Positions 25,095 through 34,120 of a stretch of 64,000 nucleotides of DNA are shown here, in pieces. A model generated the notes under the pieces. The model did not search any database, was not told the origin of the DNA, and saw only the letters and a list, made by a program, of their open reading frames with translations. The stretch comes from CAYNRA01 sp046293395 (GTDB lineage: Bacteria; Bacteroidota; Bacteroidia; Cytophagales; Spirosomataceae), in contig JBKBOU010000001.1 in the NCBI GenBank assembly GCA_046293395.1, positions 1,364,001-1,428,000 on the forward strand, written 5' to 3'. Both the position numbers and the translations under genes were made by a program. Position 1 is the stretch's first letter. Each line of letters opens with the position of its first letter.

Positions 25095-26186
25095 TTAACG
25101 TACATCTCGCCACCAACGCGTTGTTTCTACTGGTTTTTGTAAAGAAAGTGGCTGCCCGATACGGGGTGTATAGATAGGTAAATCACCGGCATTTTTCAAG
25201 AAAACCTCGACAGATTCATCCCAATCGTGCAAAGCCAATTTGAATTTTCCCCAATGGACGGGAATGACTTTTTCAGCACCTAATTCATGTACGACTTGCG
25301 GAATTTCTTCGGGTAAATTGTGGATATTTTTCCAAAACGTATGATATTGGCCGCATTCAATAATAGCCCAATCGAAAGGGCCGTATTGTTGACCAATTTG
25401 TTTCATGTGGCTTCCATAACCTGAATCACCGCCGAGGAAAATCCGTTGTTCTGGTGTTTGAAGTACGTACGAAGCCCATAACGTGTTGTTTCTTTTCAGG
25501 CTACGACCCGAAAAATGGCGACTTGGAGTGGCAGTCAATGTAAATCCTGAACCGATGGAAACGCTTTCGTGCCAATCCAACTCCGTAATTTTTGTGGAGG
25601 GATAGCCCCAATATTCGAGGTGTTCACCTACACCCAAACCCGTAATTACCCGTTTTACTTTGGGTTGTAGCGACTTTACGGTCTCGTAGTCAAGGTGGTC
25701 ATAGTGATCGTGCGACAGAATAAGTATGTCAATTTCAGGAAAATCCGAAGGAATATACGCATCTGAACCTTTAAAACTAGGAACGCCAAATGAGAACGGC
25801 GAAGCGTGTCCACTAAAAACAGGATCCATCAAAATGGTTAATCCATTGATTTTCAACAAGTAAGAAGAGTGCCCAAACCAAATAAACGTAGGTTCTGCGA
25901 AATATTGGGTCAAATCAGTTTTTATAGACGGGATAGGTTCGAGTGGAGTTGGTCGTTTGGCGACAGGGAAAATATACTCTTTGAGTAACTTCCAAAACGT
26001 ATATTCTTCTGAGAAAGTAGGCGTAAAATCTAAATTTTCGAAAACCCCTTCTTTGTATTGAGGAGATGTCGCCATTTTCGCTAATCTTTCTTTTTTTTCG
26101 GGGCTTTTTCCGAGTTGGGGTCGTACAATTATATATACGACACCGATACCAACAACAAGTGCAAATCCAATAATTTTGATAAACAT
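25095..26186 (-). CDS. MBL-fold hydrolase, NAPE-PLD-like
   Basis: Metallo-beta-lactamase-fold protein of 363 residues with one N-terminal membrane anchor (about 3-24). The metal site is LSHDHYDHLD (HxHxDH), with a preceding FGHSSYLLKINGLTILMDPVF strand pair, a later histidine in SRHFSGRS, an aspartate in GGDSGYG and a final histidine in VIPVHWG. These match bacterial relatives of N-acyl-phosphatidylethanolamine phospholipase D. It probably cleaves a phosphodiester or lipid at the membrane surface. The gene is monocistronic and leftward. Confidence 0.85.
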   Translation of the reverse strand: MFIKIIGFALVVGIGVVYIIVRPQLGKSPEKKERLAKMATSPQYKEGVFENLDFTPTFSEEYTFWKLLKEYIFPVAKRPTPLEPIPSIKTDLTQYFAEPTFIWFGHSSYLLKINGLTILMDPVFSGHASPFSFGVPSFKGSDAYIPSDFPEIDILILSHDHYDHLDYETVKSLQPKVKRVITGLGVGEHLEYWGYPSTKITELDWHESVSIGSGFTLTATPSRHFSGRSLKRNNTLWASYVLQTPEQRIFLGGDSGYGSHMKQIGQQYGPFDWAIIECGQYHTFWKNIHNLPEEIPQVVHELGAEKVIPVHWGKFKLALHDWDESVEVFLKNAGDLPIYTPRIGQPLSLQKPVETTRWWRDVR

Positions 26187-26324
26187 GTACGCTATGATTG
26201 ACGAGCCTTCTGATTTCTTCCTTTTTGCGAGCGAATAAAAAAGCGACCCAAGGGTTAAATATACGCCATAACAAGCGATTATAGGACAAATAGGTTCCCT
26301 TGGGGAAATCCGAGAGCCTGGAAG

Positions 26325-26399
26325 TTAGGTTGTTGGGGGAGTTGATTTGGTAGTTTGGGTTTCGTCTATGTATTCGTTTAGAATGTTGAGGTGTTCACC
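26325..26399 (-). other. In-frame extension after the restriction-modification stop
   Basis: Directly after the TAA of the Type IIL gene the same frame stays open for 24 codons (GEHLNILNEYIDETQTTKS, then a Pro/Thr tail) before a second TAA at 26325-26327. The composition looks protein-like. It may be an old C-terminus cut off by a nonsense change, or chance. Confidence 0.35.
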
Positions 26400-29273
26400 T
26401 TATCTCGAACGTTTCTTCCTATCCTTTGTAAACAAGTCTGCCGTGTATTTTTCATAAAGCCCGAATAGAAACTCCATTCTATTGGCTTCACTGGTAAACG
26501 GCTGCGGTCTATAAGCTATATCAACAGCTTTGTCTAGCTCGTTGTGAGCTTTGATTAAAGCAGGTGGCATTGTTAAAGGGTCGTAAAGGTCAGCCAATGA
26601 ACTATTGGGAAATTGCAGTCTTGCATCTAAAACTTTTTGAGCTGCTGTTTCAATAGCATTTACTTGCTTCTCGTTTGGATTTTCCGGCCAAGGAAAATTA
26701 TTGTAAACCAGTTCATTCGAGTAACGATAATCACTTTTAATTCGTCCACACATATTTCTAATCCAAACCACATGAATACTTGACATTAGAACTCCGAAAT
26801 GGTACAAGCCTCCATGTTCAACAAATAAACAACTGTCACTAGCAATTGAATTTTCGTCAAAAAAGTCCATCGGTATATATTTTCTATTTTCAGAAGAATG
26901 ACGTGGAATCAATACATAATCACTTTTAGGTTGTCTATCTTCTCCAAATAATGTTGGAAATGCAGCAAGTCTTTGTGTTGCTTGTCTGGTACTTCCAGCT
27001 CTCAGTTTTCTAACATTTTCAACTCGTTCAAGCACAAGTTTTACTTCTTTTAGGTCAGTTGGGTTTGCATTTTTAAGCCATAAACACCAACGTTTATGTC
27101 CATTTAGAAATTCATGCGCAGAAATAAGCGGTTTAAAAAACTTTTCTGAATTTGGTTCTTTGGCTACAAATTCATTTTTTTCTTCGTCTGTAAATAAGAA
27201 GTTACCGCCATCATTTGGCATACTTCCAAAAGATATTTCAGGTACATTGCAAATTGGCTTTCTGCGTTTACCAATAAGAATATCTCTCGCATCAACCAAA
27301 TAGGGATTGATATTTTTTGCCTTTATTTCGTGGGCCTCTCCTTTTATATCCTCGTACTCAAAAATACTTTTGTTTGACGTATCAAAATTGGCAAAACCAA
27401 TAATTACACAATAAACAACTGCATTTCCTTTCGCCTCATTGCTCCATTTAAAAGTACGATGGGCAAAGTGAATTTTGATTTTGTATTTGTTGAGCATTTG
27501 CCCCCAAAGAATACTCGTTTGTTCGCCTTGTACAATGGAATTTGTAGAAACAAATGCAGCCTTAATCTTCGTACCTTGAATGTATTTGGCAGTTTTGATA
27601 TACCAACCCGTCACGTAATCCAATACGCCAGCTCCTTGAATGCCCTCCAACTCCTTTACTATGGAATCCCTCTGAAACTGACTCATTATTTTAGAACCAA
27701 TGAACGGAGGATTACCCAAAATAAAATCAAACTTAACTTCATTCTTTACTTTCGGCATACCAACATGCACTGAATACGTTTCTGCTTGTACGTCCACGGT
27801 TCCATAGCTTGTTTGTGGCTCATTCACCAAATAAATATTCGTATGCTTAGCGACAATTTGGATTGAATTCACTGGATTCAACAAGGTTTGCCAATCTATC
27901 TCCAAAGCGTCTCCATGAATAATATTAGCGGACTTATTGAGCGGTAAACGGACAAAATATTGTCCGAGCTCATTGCTTATAAGCATATTCATTTGGTGGT
28001 CAATGAGCCACATAGCAACCTCAGCAATTCGGGCAGGAAATTCCTCGTACTCTATGCCATAAAATTGATCTACATCTATCAAAATAATGCTACTCACGTC
28101 TATAACCCGTTGCCCTGAGTTGTACAGAGCCCTCAATACCTCAAATTCAAGCAAACGAAGCTCTCTGTACGTTATAATCAGAAAATTACCACAACCACAG
28201 GCAGGGTCTAGAAATCTCAGTGTACCCAGTTTTTTGTGGAAATCAGCGAGTTTATTCTTGTTGTCCCGTACAGATTCAAACTCTTTCCAAAGTTCATCTA
28301 AGAAAAGAGGCTTAATCAGCTTTAGTATATTTGTTTCGCTGGTATAATGCGCCCCCAAATTCCTTCGCTCTTTGGGGTTCATTACGCTCTGGAACATAGA
28401 GCCGAAAATAGCAGGGGATATTTTACTCCAATCAATGTAAGAGCACTCTAAAAGAGCCTCGCGCATCTTGCTATCAAAACTCGCAATAGGTAGTATTTCC
28501 TCAAATAATTTGCCGTTTACATACGGGAAACTAGCAAGCTGTTCATCTAAGTTTGTAAAGCGTTTCTCTTTGGATGTATTCAGCACCTGGAAAAGCTCTT
28601 GCAACTTTGCAGCCAAATCACTGCCATCTTTGCGGGTGCGTTGCTCAATGTATTCTTGAAACTGTTGTTTCTCAAATATCGTCGTGTCTTCAGCGAATAA
28701 ACAAAAAAGCAAGCGTACCAAGTAAACCTCTAAAGGATGCCCAGTATAGCCTATTTCTTCTAGCCTATCGTGAATTTTACCCATAAGCTCCGCTGCCTTG
28801 ATATTGGCGGGGTCTTGTTCCTTGTACATCTTTTTCTGGTAGCCAAGCAAATACCCAAAATGTTGGACATTGCTTACAAGGTCTTTTAATGTAAACGCAA
28901 TGATTTTTTCATCTTCCAGGTCATAAAGTCGAAAATTCTCAAAGTCTGAGATAAGAATGTATTTGGGTAATTCATGTTCTTTGAGGCCATGTAAATAGTC
29001 TTTGGCTTGTTGATAAGCTTTATCCAAGTTTTTGCCTCGGCTCTTCATTTCGACGAGAATAGTGCCCTTCCAGAGTAAATCAATATATCCATCTCTATCG
29101 TCTAGTTTCTTTACTCGATGCTCAAAGGTAGAAACCCGTTTACTTGTTATTCCAAAGACATGGAAGAACTCTACAAGAAAAGGTTTTGCGTCTGCCTCCT
29201 CATTGGAAGTATCAGCCCATTCTTTGGAGAATCGTAAGGCGCGGTCTTTTATTTCGTTCCAGCTAAGTATCAT
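26400..29273 (-). CDS. Type IIL (MmeI-like) restriction-modification enzyme
   Basis: Single-chain enzyme of 957 residues combining nuclease and DNA adenine methyltransferase. The N-terminal PD-(D/E)xK nuclease has Asp65 and Glu75-x-Lys77 (VEMKS). A helical connector spans to about 340. The methyltransferase has AdoMet motif I at DPACGCGNF (from Asp356) and motif IV NPPF (Asn521-Phe524). The C-terminal 350 residues form a target recognition domain plus helical end. This is the layout of class I SAM-dependent enzymes grouped with MmeI and Eco57I. No separate specificity or restriction subunit is present. Intact throughout; short gene scars lie on both sides. Confidence 0.9.
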   Translation of the reverse strand: MILSWNEIKDRALRFSKEWADTSNEEADAKPFLVEFFHVFGITSKRVSTFEHRVKKLDDRDGYIDLLWKGTILVEMKSRGKNLDKAYQQAKDYLHGLKEHELPKYILISDFENFRLYDLEDEKIIAFTLKDLVSNVQHFGYLLGYQKKMYKEQDPANIKAAELMGKIHDRLEEIGYTGHPLEVYLVRLLFCLFAEDTTIFEKQQFQEYIEQRTRKDGSDLAAKLQELFQVLNTSKEKRFTNLDEQLASFPYVNGKLFEEILPIASFDSKMREALLECSYIDWSKISPAIFGSMFQSVMNPKERRNLGAHYTSETNILKLIKPLFLDELWKEFESVRDNKNKLADFHKKLGTLRFLDPACGCGNFLIITYRELRLLEFEVLRALYNSGQRVIDVSSIILIDVDQFYGIEYEEFPARIAEVAMWLIDHQMNMLISNELGQYFVRLPLNKSANIIHGDALEIDWQTLLNPVNSIQIVAKHTNIYLVNEPQTSYGTVDVQAETYSVHVGMPKVKNEVKFDFILGNPPFIGSKIMSQFQRDSIVKELEGIQGAGVLDYVTGWYIKTAKYIQGTKIKAAFVSTNSIVQGEQTSILWGQMLNKYKIKIHFAHRTFKWSNEAKGNAVVYCVIIGFANFDTSNKSIFEYEDIKGEAHEIKAKNINPYLVDARDILIGKRRKPICNVPEISFGSMPNDGGNFLFTDEEKNEFVAKEPNSEKFFKPLISAHEFLNGHKRWCLWLKNANPTDLKEVKLVLERVENVRKLRAGSTRQATQRLAAFPTLFGEDRQPKSDYVLIPRHSSENRKYIPMDFFDENSIASDSCLFVEHGGLYHFGVLMSSIHVVWIRNMCGRIKSDYRYSNELVYNNFPWPENPNEKQVNAIETAAQKVLDARLQFPNSSLADLYDPLTMPPALIKAHNELDKAVDIAYRPQPFTSEANRMEFLFGLYEKYTADLFTKDRKKRSR

Positions 29274-29345
29274 TTTTGAATTTAGTTTATCCGTTTGGGT
29301 ACGATTTGGTGGCTAGTTTCATGTAAGTTCGAAAGATACGGAAAA

Positions 29346-29588
29346 ATGGATGAATGGATAAATTTCAAATTCAATTTCCTTTGGGATATTCCTTTCGTTT
29401 TCAATTATTTGTACCATCTCGTCAAGAGCGAATAAGTGGAAGACCGACTGCTTGAAGAAGGCGAATCGAAGTTATACATGTATGGACCAAAAGGTGAAAC
29501 AACGCAATGCACCAATAAGTCAAGATTGAATAAAATCTGTACAAACGAACACTTATTACGCCAAGCTATTCACTTCCAGCTTCACTAG
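29346..29588 (+). pseudogene. Possible broken small gene
   Basis: From ATG 29346 the frame reads 29 codons (MDEWINFKFNFLWDIPF and on), hits TAA at 29433-29435, then continues open from GTG for 50 codons (VEDRLLEEGESKLYMYGPKG) to TAG. The amino-acid composition on both sides of the stop looks like real protein. I recognise no family. It flanks the restriction-modification gene and may be a remnant of a replaced locus. Confidence 0.3.
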
Positions 29589-29656
29589 GGGAAATGAAAA
29601 ACCAGAATCATTTTCAAAACAACCAAGACTCGTTTTCATGCGAATAAACACGACAA

Positions 29657-29698
29657 AAAATCCCCGTCTATCGAAAAAAATCTTTAGACGGGGATTTT
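29657..29698 (-). terminator. Terminator for the TPR-like gene
   Basis: AAAATCCCCGTCTA (29657-29670) pairs perfectly with TAGACGGGGATTTT (29685-29698) across 14 bases. It lies just past the leftward gene ending at 29719; the A/T flanks suit both directions. Confidence 0.85.
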
Positions 29699-29718
29699 CA
29701 CTACTACTGAAAACGTAT

Positions 29719-30384
29719 TTATTGCGGTTGATTTTCTTTGTTATTATTCTCTTTGGATGGAAGAATCTCCACAGCCCGCGTAGTTTGTGTAGGCTGATTC
29801 CCTCCTCTTGGGTCAAATTTAGTAGAAATAGTCGGGTTATTTGGACCGTCTTTGATACCTGTATCGTTGAGGGATTTTTCAGCCATGCGAATCAGCGTTC
29901 CGATTGACTCATAACTTAATCCTTCTTTAATGGCTTGATGGTAATGTCCAATGGCGCGTTGAAGCATCGCAGCGGTGGCTTCTGGCGTGCGTTGCCGCCA
30001 AGCTACCCGATGTAGAACCTCTCCTTGTTCCAAGCTAATCTTCGGAATTTCGCCACGCGTAGGGTCTTCTGGATTAATTTCTACCAATTGAATCAAGTTT
30101 TGCTTTGCCAATTCATAGTTTTTTAAAGCACGGTAATCACTGTATTTTTTCTTCAAATACATGGCCCGCGAGCTATTTTTTATCTGTTGTTCTACCAACG
30201 GATTTCCAATATGCTCCGGCGATTTTGCCGCTGTTCGATACATAAAAAAAGCATCCCAATACCTTCCCTCTCGGAAATAATCATTGGCCTCTGCTACCAA
30301 GTAAGCATCTGATTGTGCCCAACTCGTAAAAGAAAAGTTTGTGATGAAAAGCGCCATCAAAATTAAAATCCTATTTTTACTCAT
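29719..30384 (-). CDS. Exported helical repeat (TPR-like) protein
   Basis: Protein of 221 residues with a signal peptide ending at SWAQ. The mature part has helical pairs resembling tetratricopeptide repeats (AEANDYFREGRYWDAFFMYR, and a second ALKNYELAKQNLIQLVEINP). After residue 165 it becomes Asn/Pro/Gln/Lys-rich and probably disordered. No enzyme motif is present. Such proteins act as periplasmic scaffolds. It is divergent from the M28 peptidase gene and monocistronic. Confidence 0.65.
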   Translation of the reverse strand: MSKNRILILMALFITNFSFTSWAQSDAYLVAEANDYFREGRYWDAFFMYRTAAKSPEHIGNPLVEQQIKNSSRAMYLKKKYSDYRALKNYELAKQNLIQLVEINPEDPTRGEIPKISLEQGEVLHRVAWRQRTPEATAAMLQRAIGHYHQAIKEGLSYESIGTLIRMAEKSLNDTGIKDGPNNPTISTKFDPRGGNQPTQTTRAVEILPSKENNNKENQPQ

Positions 30385-30444
30385 CTTTTATCTACGATTT
30401 AGTCTTACTAATACAATTTAATTATGCTAAAGGTTAATTTTATG

Positions 30445-30452
30445 TATATTTG
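30445..30452 (+). promoter_or_regulatory. -7 element for the M28 peptidase gene
   Basis: TATATTTG, a perfect TAnnTTTG, 34 bases before ATG 30487. It lies inside a longer open frame starting at 30424, showing that the upstream part of that frame is not translated. Confidence 0.6.
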
Positions 30453-30486
30453 GTCATTTCTATTGATCCTAAATTTACCCTTTATT

Positions 30487-31980
30487 ATGCGAACAACGCT
30501 ATTTACCACAGGGATAATCTCCTTGTTTTCACTTGTCATTAACGCACAATCTATTCAAAAATTACCAGAGTACAACCTTAAATCTACCCAAACAGAACAG
30601 CATCTCCGTTTTTTAGCGGCTGATGAGCTCATGGGGCGTAAAACAGGCGAGATAGGCAATCAAATTGCTGCAAGATACATTGCGGAACAATTCCGGTTAC
30701 TGGGTGCTAAACCTGCCGCCAACGGCTCCTTTTTACAACCCGTTGCCCTCGAAACCATCACGCCGCCTGCCTCCGGGTACATCCAAACATTTGAAGGTCG
30801 GATGAATATCAACGATGATTTCATTCTGATGTCTGGCGATGGTTTCACCGCAGATAAAGTAGAAATCGTCTATCTACCCTACGCTTGGGTTGACAAAGAT
30901 ACGGACTATAACGATTACAAAGATATTGACGTAAAAGGAAAATTAATTGTCACAAGTGTCGGTTTTCCAGGTGCCAATACACCTCAACAAATGTTCTCTG
31001 CCTTGGCTGAAAAATCCAAAATCGCAAAAGAAAAAGGAGCTCTTGCCTTGATTGAAGTATTCAATTCTCCGATGCCGTGGCGAAATATTACATCTTATTT
31101 TGGCCGAAAATCAACCAAAATAAAAAGCAATGACACCGCTGAAATCCCGCATATCTGGATTAGTAGTGCCGCCGCAAAATATATCACGAAAGACAAAGTA
31201 AGCACGGCTTCTGTTCAAATCGCGACGCGTAAATCAACACCACTAAAAACCGCAAATGTCATCGGCATTTTGGAAGGTACAGACCCTAAACTCAAAGACG
31301 AGTACGTGGTACTTTCAGCACATTACGACCACGTTGGCTACGGGGCAACGCAAGGCAAAATTACACCGACGGATAGCATCTTCAATGGGGCACGTGACAA
31401 TGCATTTGGTACAACCGCTCTCCTTGCTGCTGCCCAAGCATTCTCGCAACAAGCAACCAAACGCTCTATCTTGTTAATCGCCTACACAGGAGAAGAAATT
31501 GGATTGCTCGGTAGCCGCTTCTATGCTGAAAACCCCGTCATTCCACTCGAAAAATGTGTCTATAACTTGAATTGTGATGGCGCCGGATACAACGATACTT
31601 CTCTATTAACTGTCATTGGATTAAACAGAACATCTGCTAAAAATGACATTGTGTTGGCGGCTCAAGCCTTCGGACTAAAAGCACAAGAAGACACCGCCCC
31701 CGAACAAAATCTCTTTGACCGCTCTGACAACGTTAGCCTCGCAGCAAAGGGGATTCCTGCTCCCACCTTCTCCCCCGGATTCACTGCCTTCGATGAGGTA
31801 ATCAACACCTATTATCACCAAGTTGCTGATAACCCAGATTCTATTGACTTTGGGTATTTACTCAAATATTGCCAAGCATACACGTATGCCGCTCGTTTAA
31901 TTGCTAATAAACCGCAAGCACCTACTTGGATGCCGGGAGATAAATACCAAAAAGCTTTTGAAAATCTCTTCAAAAAATAA
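30487..31980 (+). CDS. M28 family metallopeptidase with PA domain
   Basis: Exported zinc peptidase of 497 residues. The signal peptide (MRTTLFTTGI to INAQ) fixes the start at 30487. A protease-associated domain is inserted at about 125-260. The two-zinc site is read from HYDHVG (His), GARDNAFGT (Asp), YTGEEIGLLGS (catalytic Glu-Glu), NCDGAGYND (Asp) and YYHQVADNPD (His). It should remove N-terminal amino acids from peptides outside the cytosol. Its 3' end overlaps the likely start of the next gene. Confidence 0.93.
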   Translation: MRTTLFTTGIISLFSLVINAQSIQKLPEYNLKSTQTEQHLRFLAADELMGRKTGEIGNQIAARYIAEQFRLLGAKPAANGSFLQPVALETITPPASGYIQTFEGRMNINDDFILMSGDGFTADKVEIVYLPYAWVDKDTDYNDYKDIDVKGKLIVTSVGFPGANTPQQMFSALAEKSKIAKEKGALALIEVFNSPMPWRNITSYFGRKSTKIKSNDTAEIPHIWISSAAAKYITKDKVSTASVQIATRKSTPLKTANVIGILEGTDPKLKDEYVVLSAHYDHVGYGATQGKITPTDSIFNGARDNAFGTTALLAAAQAFSQQATKRSILLIAYTGEEIGLLGSRFYAENPVIPLEKCVYNLNCDGAGYNDTSLLTVIGLNRTSAKNDIVLAAQAFGLKAQEDTAPEQNLFDRSDNVSLAAKGIPAPTFSPGFTAFDEVINTYYHQVADNPDSIDFGYLLKYCQAYTYAARLIANKPQAPTWMPGDKYQKAFENLFKK

Positions 31981-32872
31981 AAACCTTTCCACTGTTATAA
32001 AGGATTTCATTCTTTTTTGTGAACAACAAGGAATAGAAAGGTTTGAGGTAGAACCCATTGCGGGTTCACCTCAAACTTCTTTTTTGTCTATTCAAATCGA
32101 AACATCTGTTCGAATTGCCTTATTAGACCACCAAAATCCGCCGCTCTACAACGAATTTAAGGATTGGTACCAAAAACAAGCTCCTCTTTTTGTCCTTTGG
32201 ACGGATTACTGGCAAGCAAAAAAAGAAATCGTTTTCTCCAAAATCCTGCATGAACTCGGCCGCTCCGTTCGTGTCCCCGCTCGTGTTTGTCAGGTTAGAC
32301 GCATCACCGCCCCAGAGTCCACACAATTTCTGCAAAATCATCACTTGCACCCGGTTCCGAAAGCCCGGATTCACTACGGTTTGTTTTTGCCACCCGCTTA
32401 TTTTCGGTTGATTCCCGCTGAACTTCTTGCCCAATTACCCCGCCATTCTTTTACAGAATACGGTCTTTTTTTAGCAGTTTCAACATTTTCCAATGCTAAA
32501 AAAATAATGCGTCATCAATGTATTTTTCGGTCGTATGAATGGATTCGCTCTTGCTCACACAAAGGATTTGTCGTAGTGGGTGGCTTGGATAAATTACTAA
32601 AGACATTCGAAAAAGACATTCAGCCCGATGATTTAGTGACGTATGCAGACATAGAATGGTCGCCGCAAGAAGGTGCTTTTCAGAAAATAGGATTTGAACC
32701 TTACGGACAAATGGCTCCCTGTTTTTATCGTTGGAATGACCAAGAAACCCAAAGAGAAAAAATACAAGATAGCCTTCTTGCTACCGATTCTTTTCCGCTA
32801 TTCAATTTAGGGAGTACCAAATGGATTCGGTACTATAAATCAATCAAAGAAGATGATGATGAAAGACCTTGA
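31958..32872 (+). CDS. Protein of unknown function with GNAT-like or endonuclease-associated pattern (TTG start)
   Basis: Soluble protein of about 304 residues. The frame has no usable ATG. TTG at 31958 (MKISSKNKNL) overlaps the M28 gene end by 23 bases and is the best start; TTG 31901 is the alternative. The middle contains YGLFLAVSTFSNAKKI, GFVVVGGLDKLLKTFEKD and DDLVTYADIEWSPQEG, then a KIGFEPYG turn. This order (environment-sensing strand, Gly-rich loop, YADxxWS, Gly-Phe) recurs in uncharacterised bacterial and phage proteins with acetyltransferase-like folds. Its end overlaps miaA by 14-20 bases, so it belongs to the same transcript. Confidence 0.55.
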   Translation: MKISSKNKNLSTVIKDFILFCEQQGIERFEVEPIAGSPQTSFLSIQIETSVRIALLDHQNPPLYNEFKDWYQKQAPLFVLWTDYWQAKKEIVFSKILHELGRSVRVPARVCQVRRITAPESTQFLQNHHLHPVPKARIHYGLFLPPAYFRLIPAELLAQLPRHSFTEYGLFLAVSTFSNAKKIMRHQCIFRSYEWIRSCSHKGFVVVGGLDKLLKTFEKDIQPDDLVTYADIEWSPQEGAFQKIGFEPYGQMAPCFYRWNDQETQREKIQDSLLATDSFPLFNLGSTKWIRYYKSIKEDDDERP

Positions 32873-33791
32873 GCCAAACGTACTTGTAGTTTTAGGGCCG
32901 ACGGCAAGTGGAAAAACCCGTTTGGCCGTTCAGTTGGCGTACCATCTCCAATCGGGGGTAATCAGCGCAGATAGCCGGCAAGTGTATCGACACATGGACA
33001 TTGGTACGGGCAAAGACTTAAACGAATATATAGTTAATAATCAACAAGTTCCGTATCACTTAATTGATATTTTAGAACCAGGAGAGCAGTACGATGTCGC
33101 TCAATTTCAGCGCGATGTGATGCAAATTATTCCGCAATATCCTCCCCCAAATATCCCTGTGCTTTGTGGTGGAACGGGTTTATACATACAAGCTGTTCTG
33201 ACAAATCATCAATTTACACACATTCCGATTGATGAAGAAAAGAGAGCATTTTGGCAAAAGGCAGGTTTTGAAGCAGCCCAAAAACACTACGAAAATTTAA
33301 AACAGATGCTTTATCAAGGAGATACATCTACCTTCAAACGACTTATCCGTGCCATTGAAATCAATGAATATTTACTAGAAAACCCGATGCCGGACGTATC
33401 TTCCTACGCGTTTTCGCCTTTTATTATTGGCCTAGATGTGTCCCGTGAAGAGCGGAGAAAACGCATATCTGCCCGTTTAAAAAAGCGCGTGGAACAAGAA
33501 GGCATGATACAAGAAGTAGAAGAATTATTGAAAAAGGGAGTATCTGCCGATAAACTTCGTTTTTATGGACTTGAGTACAAGTACATCACGGACTATCTCG
33601 AAGGGTACATAACACGAGAAACGATGTTAGCACAATTGGAAGTGGCTATTCATCAATTTGCCAAGCGACAAATGACATTTTTCCGGAGTATGGAGAAAAA
33701 AGGAATGAAAATTCATTGGATTGATGCGCAACTCGAAGTGACACAGCAATTGAATGAAATCAAGAAAGCGGGATTTCTCGGTTTGCATTAA
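32853..33791 (+). CDS. miaA: tRNA dimethylallyltransferase
   Basis: Enzyme of about 312 residues adding a dimethylallyl group to A37 of tRNAs reading U-starting codons. The P-loop GPTASGKTRLA begins near residue 15, followed by the substrate motif ISADSRQVYRHMDIGTGKD, HLIDILEPGEQYDVAQF and GGTGLYIQAVL. Most MiaA proteins have GTAKP where this one has GTGKD, a feature of a second Bacteroidota branch. Three ATG codons in a row at 32853, 32856 and 32859 are equivalent starts. The gene overlaps the upstream gene of unknown function. Confidence 0.9.
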   Translation: MMMKDLEPNVLVVLGPTASGKTRLAVQLAYHLQSGVISADSRQVYRHMDIGTGKDLNEYIVNNQQVPYHLIDILEPGEQYDVAQFQRDVMQIIPQYPPPNIPVLCGGTGLYIQAVLTNHQFTHIPIDEEKRAFWQKAGFEAAQKHYENLKQMLYQGDTSTFKRLIRAIEINEYLLENPMPDVSSYAFSPFIIGLDVSREERRKRISARLKKRVEQEGMIQEVEELLKKGVSADKLRFYGLEYKYITDYLEGYITRETMLAQLEVAIHQFAKRQMTFFRSMEKKGMKIHWIDAQLEVTQQLNEIKKAGFLGLH

Positions 33792-34120
33792 AAATAGAGA
33801 CGACCACCTTAAATGGACGGTATTTACAAACTTTTCATTCAAAACGTGTGTTGAACAAATACGTCTAAACGCTTACAAGATGGATTGATTTGGTATTAAA
33901 AACAATTGATTTTACACGCACTTGTATAAACATCTGATTATCAATTTATTAAAAACAAATCAGTAGGAATATACGTAGCAGCTATAAAAAGTTAGCAAAG
34001 TAGCGTTCAAATATTTGTTTGGCGAAAGACTAAAATTGTATTATTTTTATTATTTTAGCAGCAGCAATTCCAAATAATTCATCAACAATCATAACTTTAG
34101 CAAAATAACCTAACACCCAC
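33792..34120. other. Leader region upstream of gltA
   Basis: About 330 AT-rich bases between miaA and gltA. TAACTTTA at 34092-34099 (seven of eight positions of TAnnTTTG) lies 22 bases before the gltA ATG and is the best promoter candidate. No terminator after miaA and no RNA structure were found. Confidence 0.4.

Noticed and set aside
25915..26289. 124-codon leftward frame overlapping the MBL gene start
   Set aside because: Most of it overlaps the MBL gene in another frame; only the first 35 codons are free and they contain the likely leader of that gene.
26400..29273. Phage or conjugative island around the restriction-modification gene
   Set aside because: No integrase, attachment site, tRNA or direct repeats were seen; housekeeping-type genes lie on both sides.
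30424..30486. Extension of the M28 peptidase to the first frame codon
   Set aside because: It contains a perfect TAnnTTTG promoter element and would hide the signal peptide.
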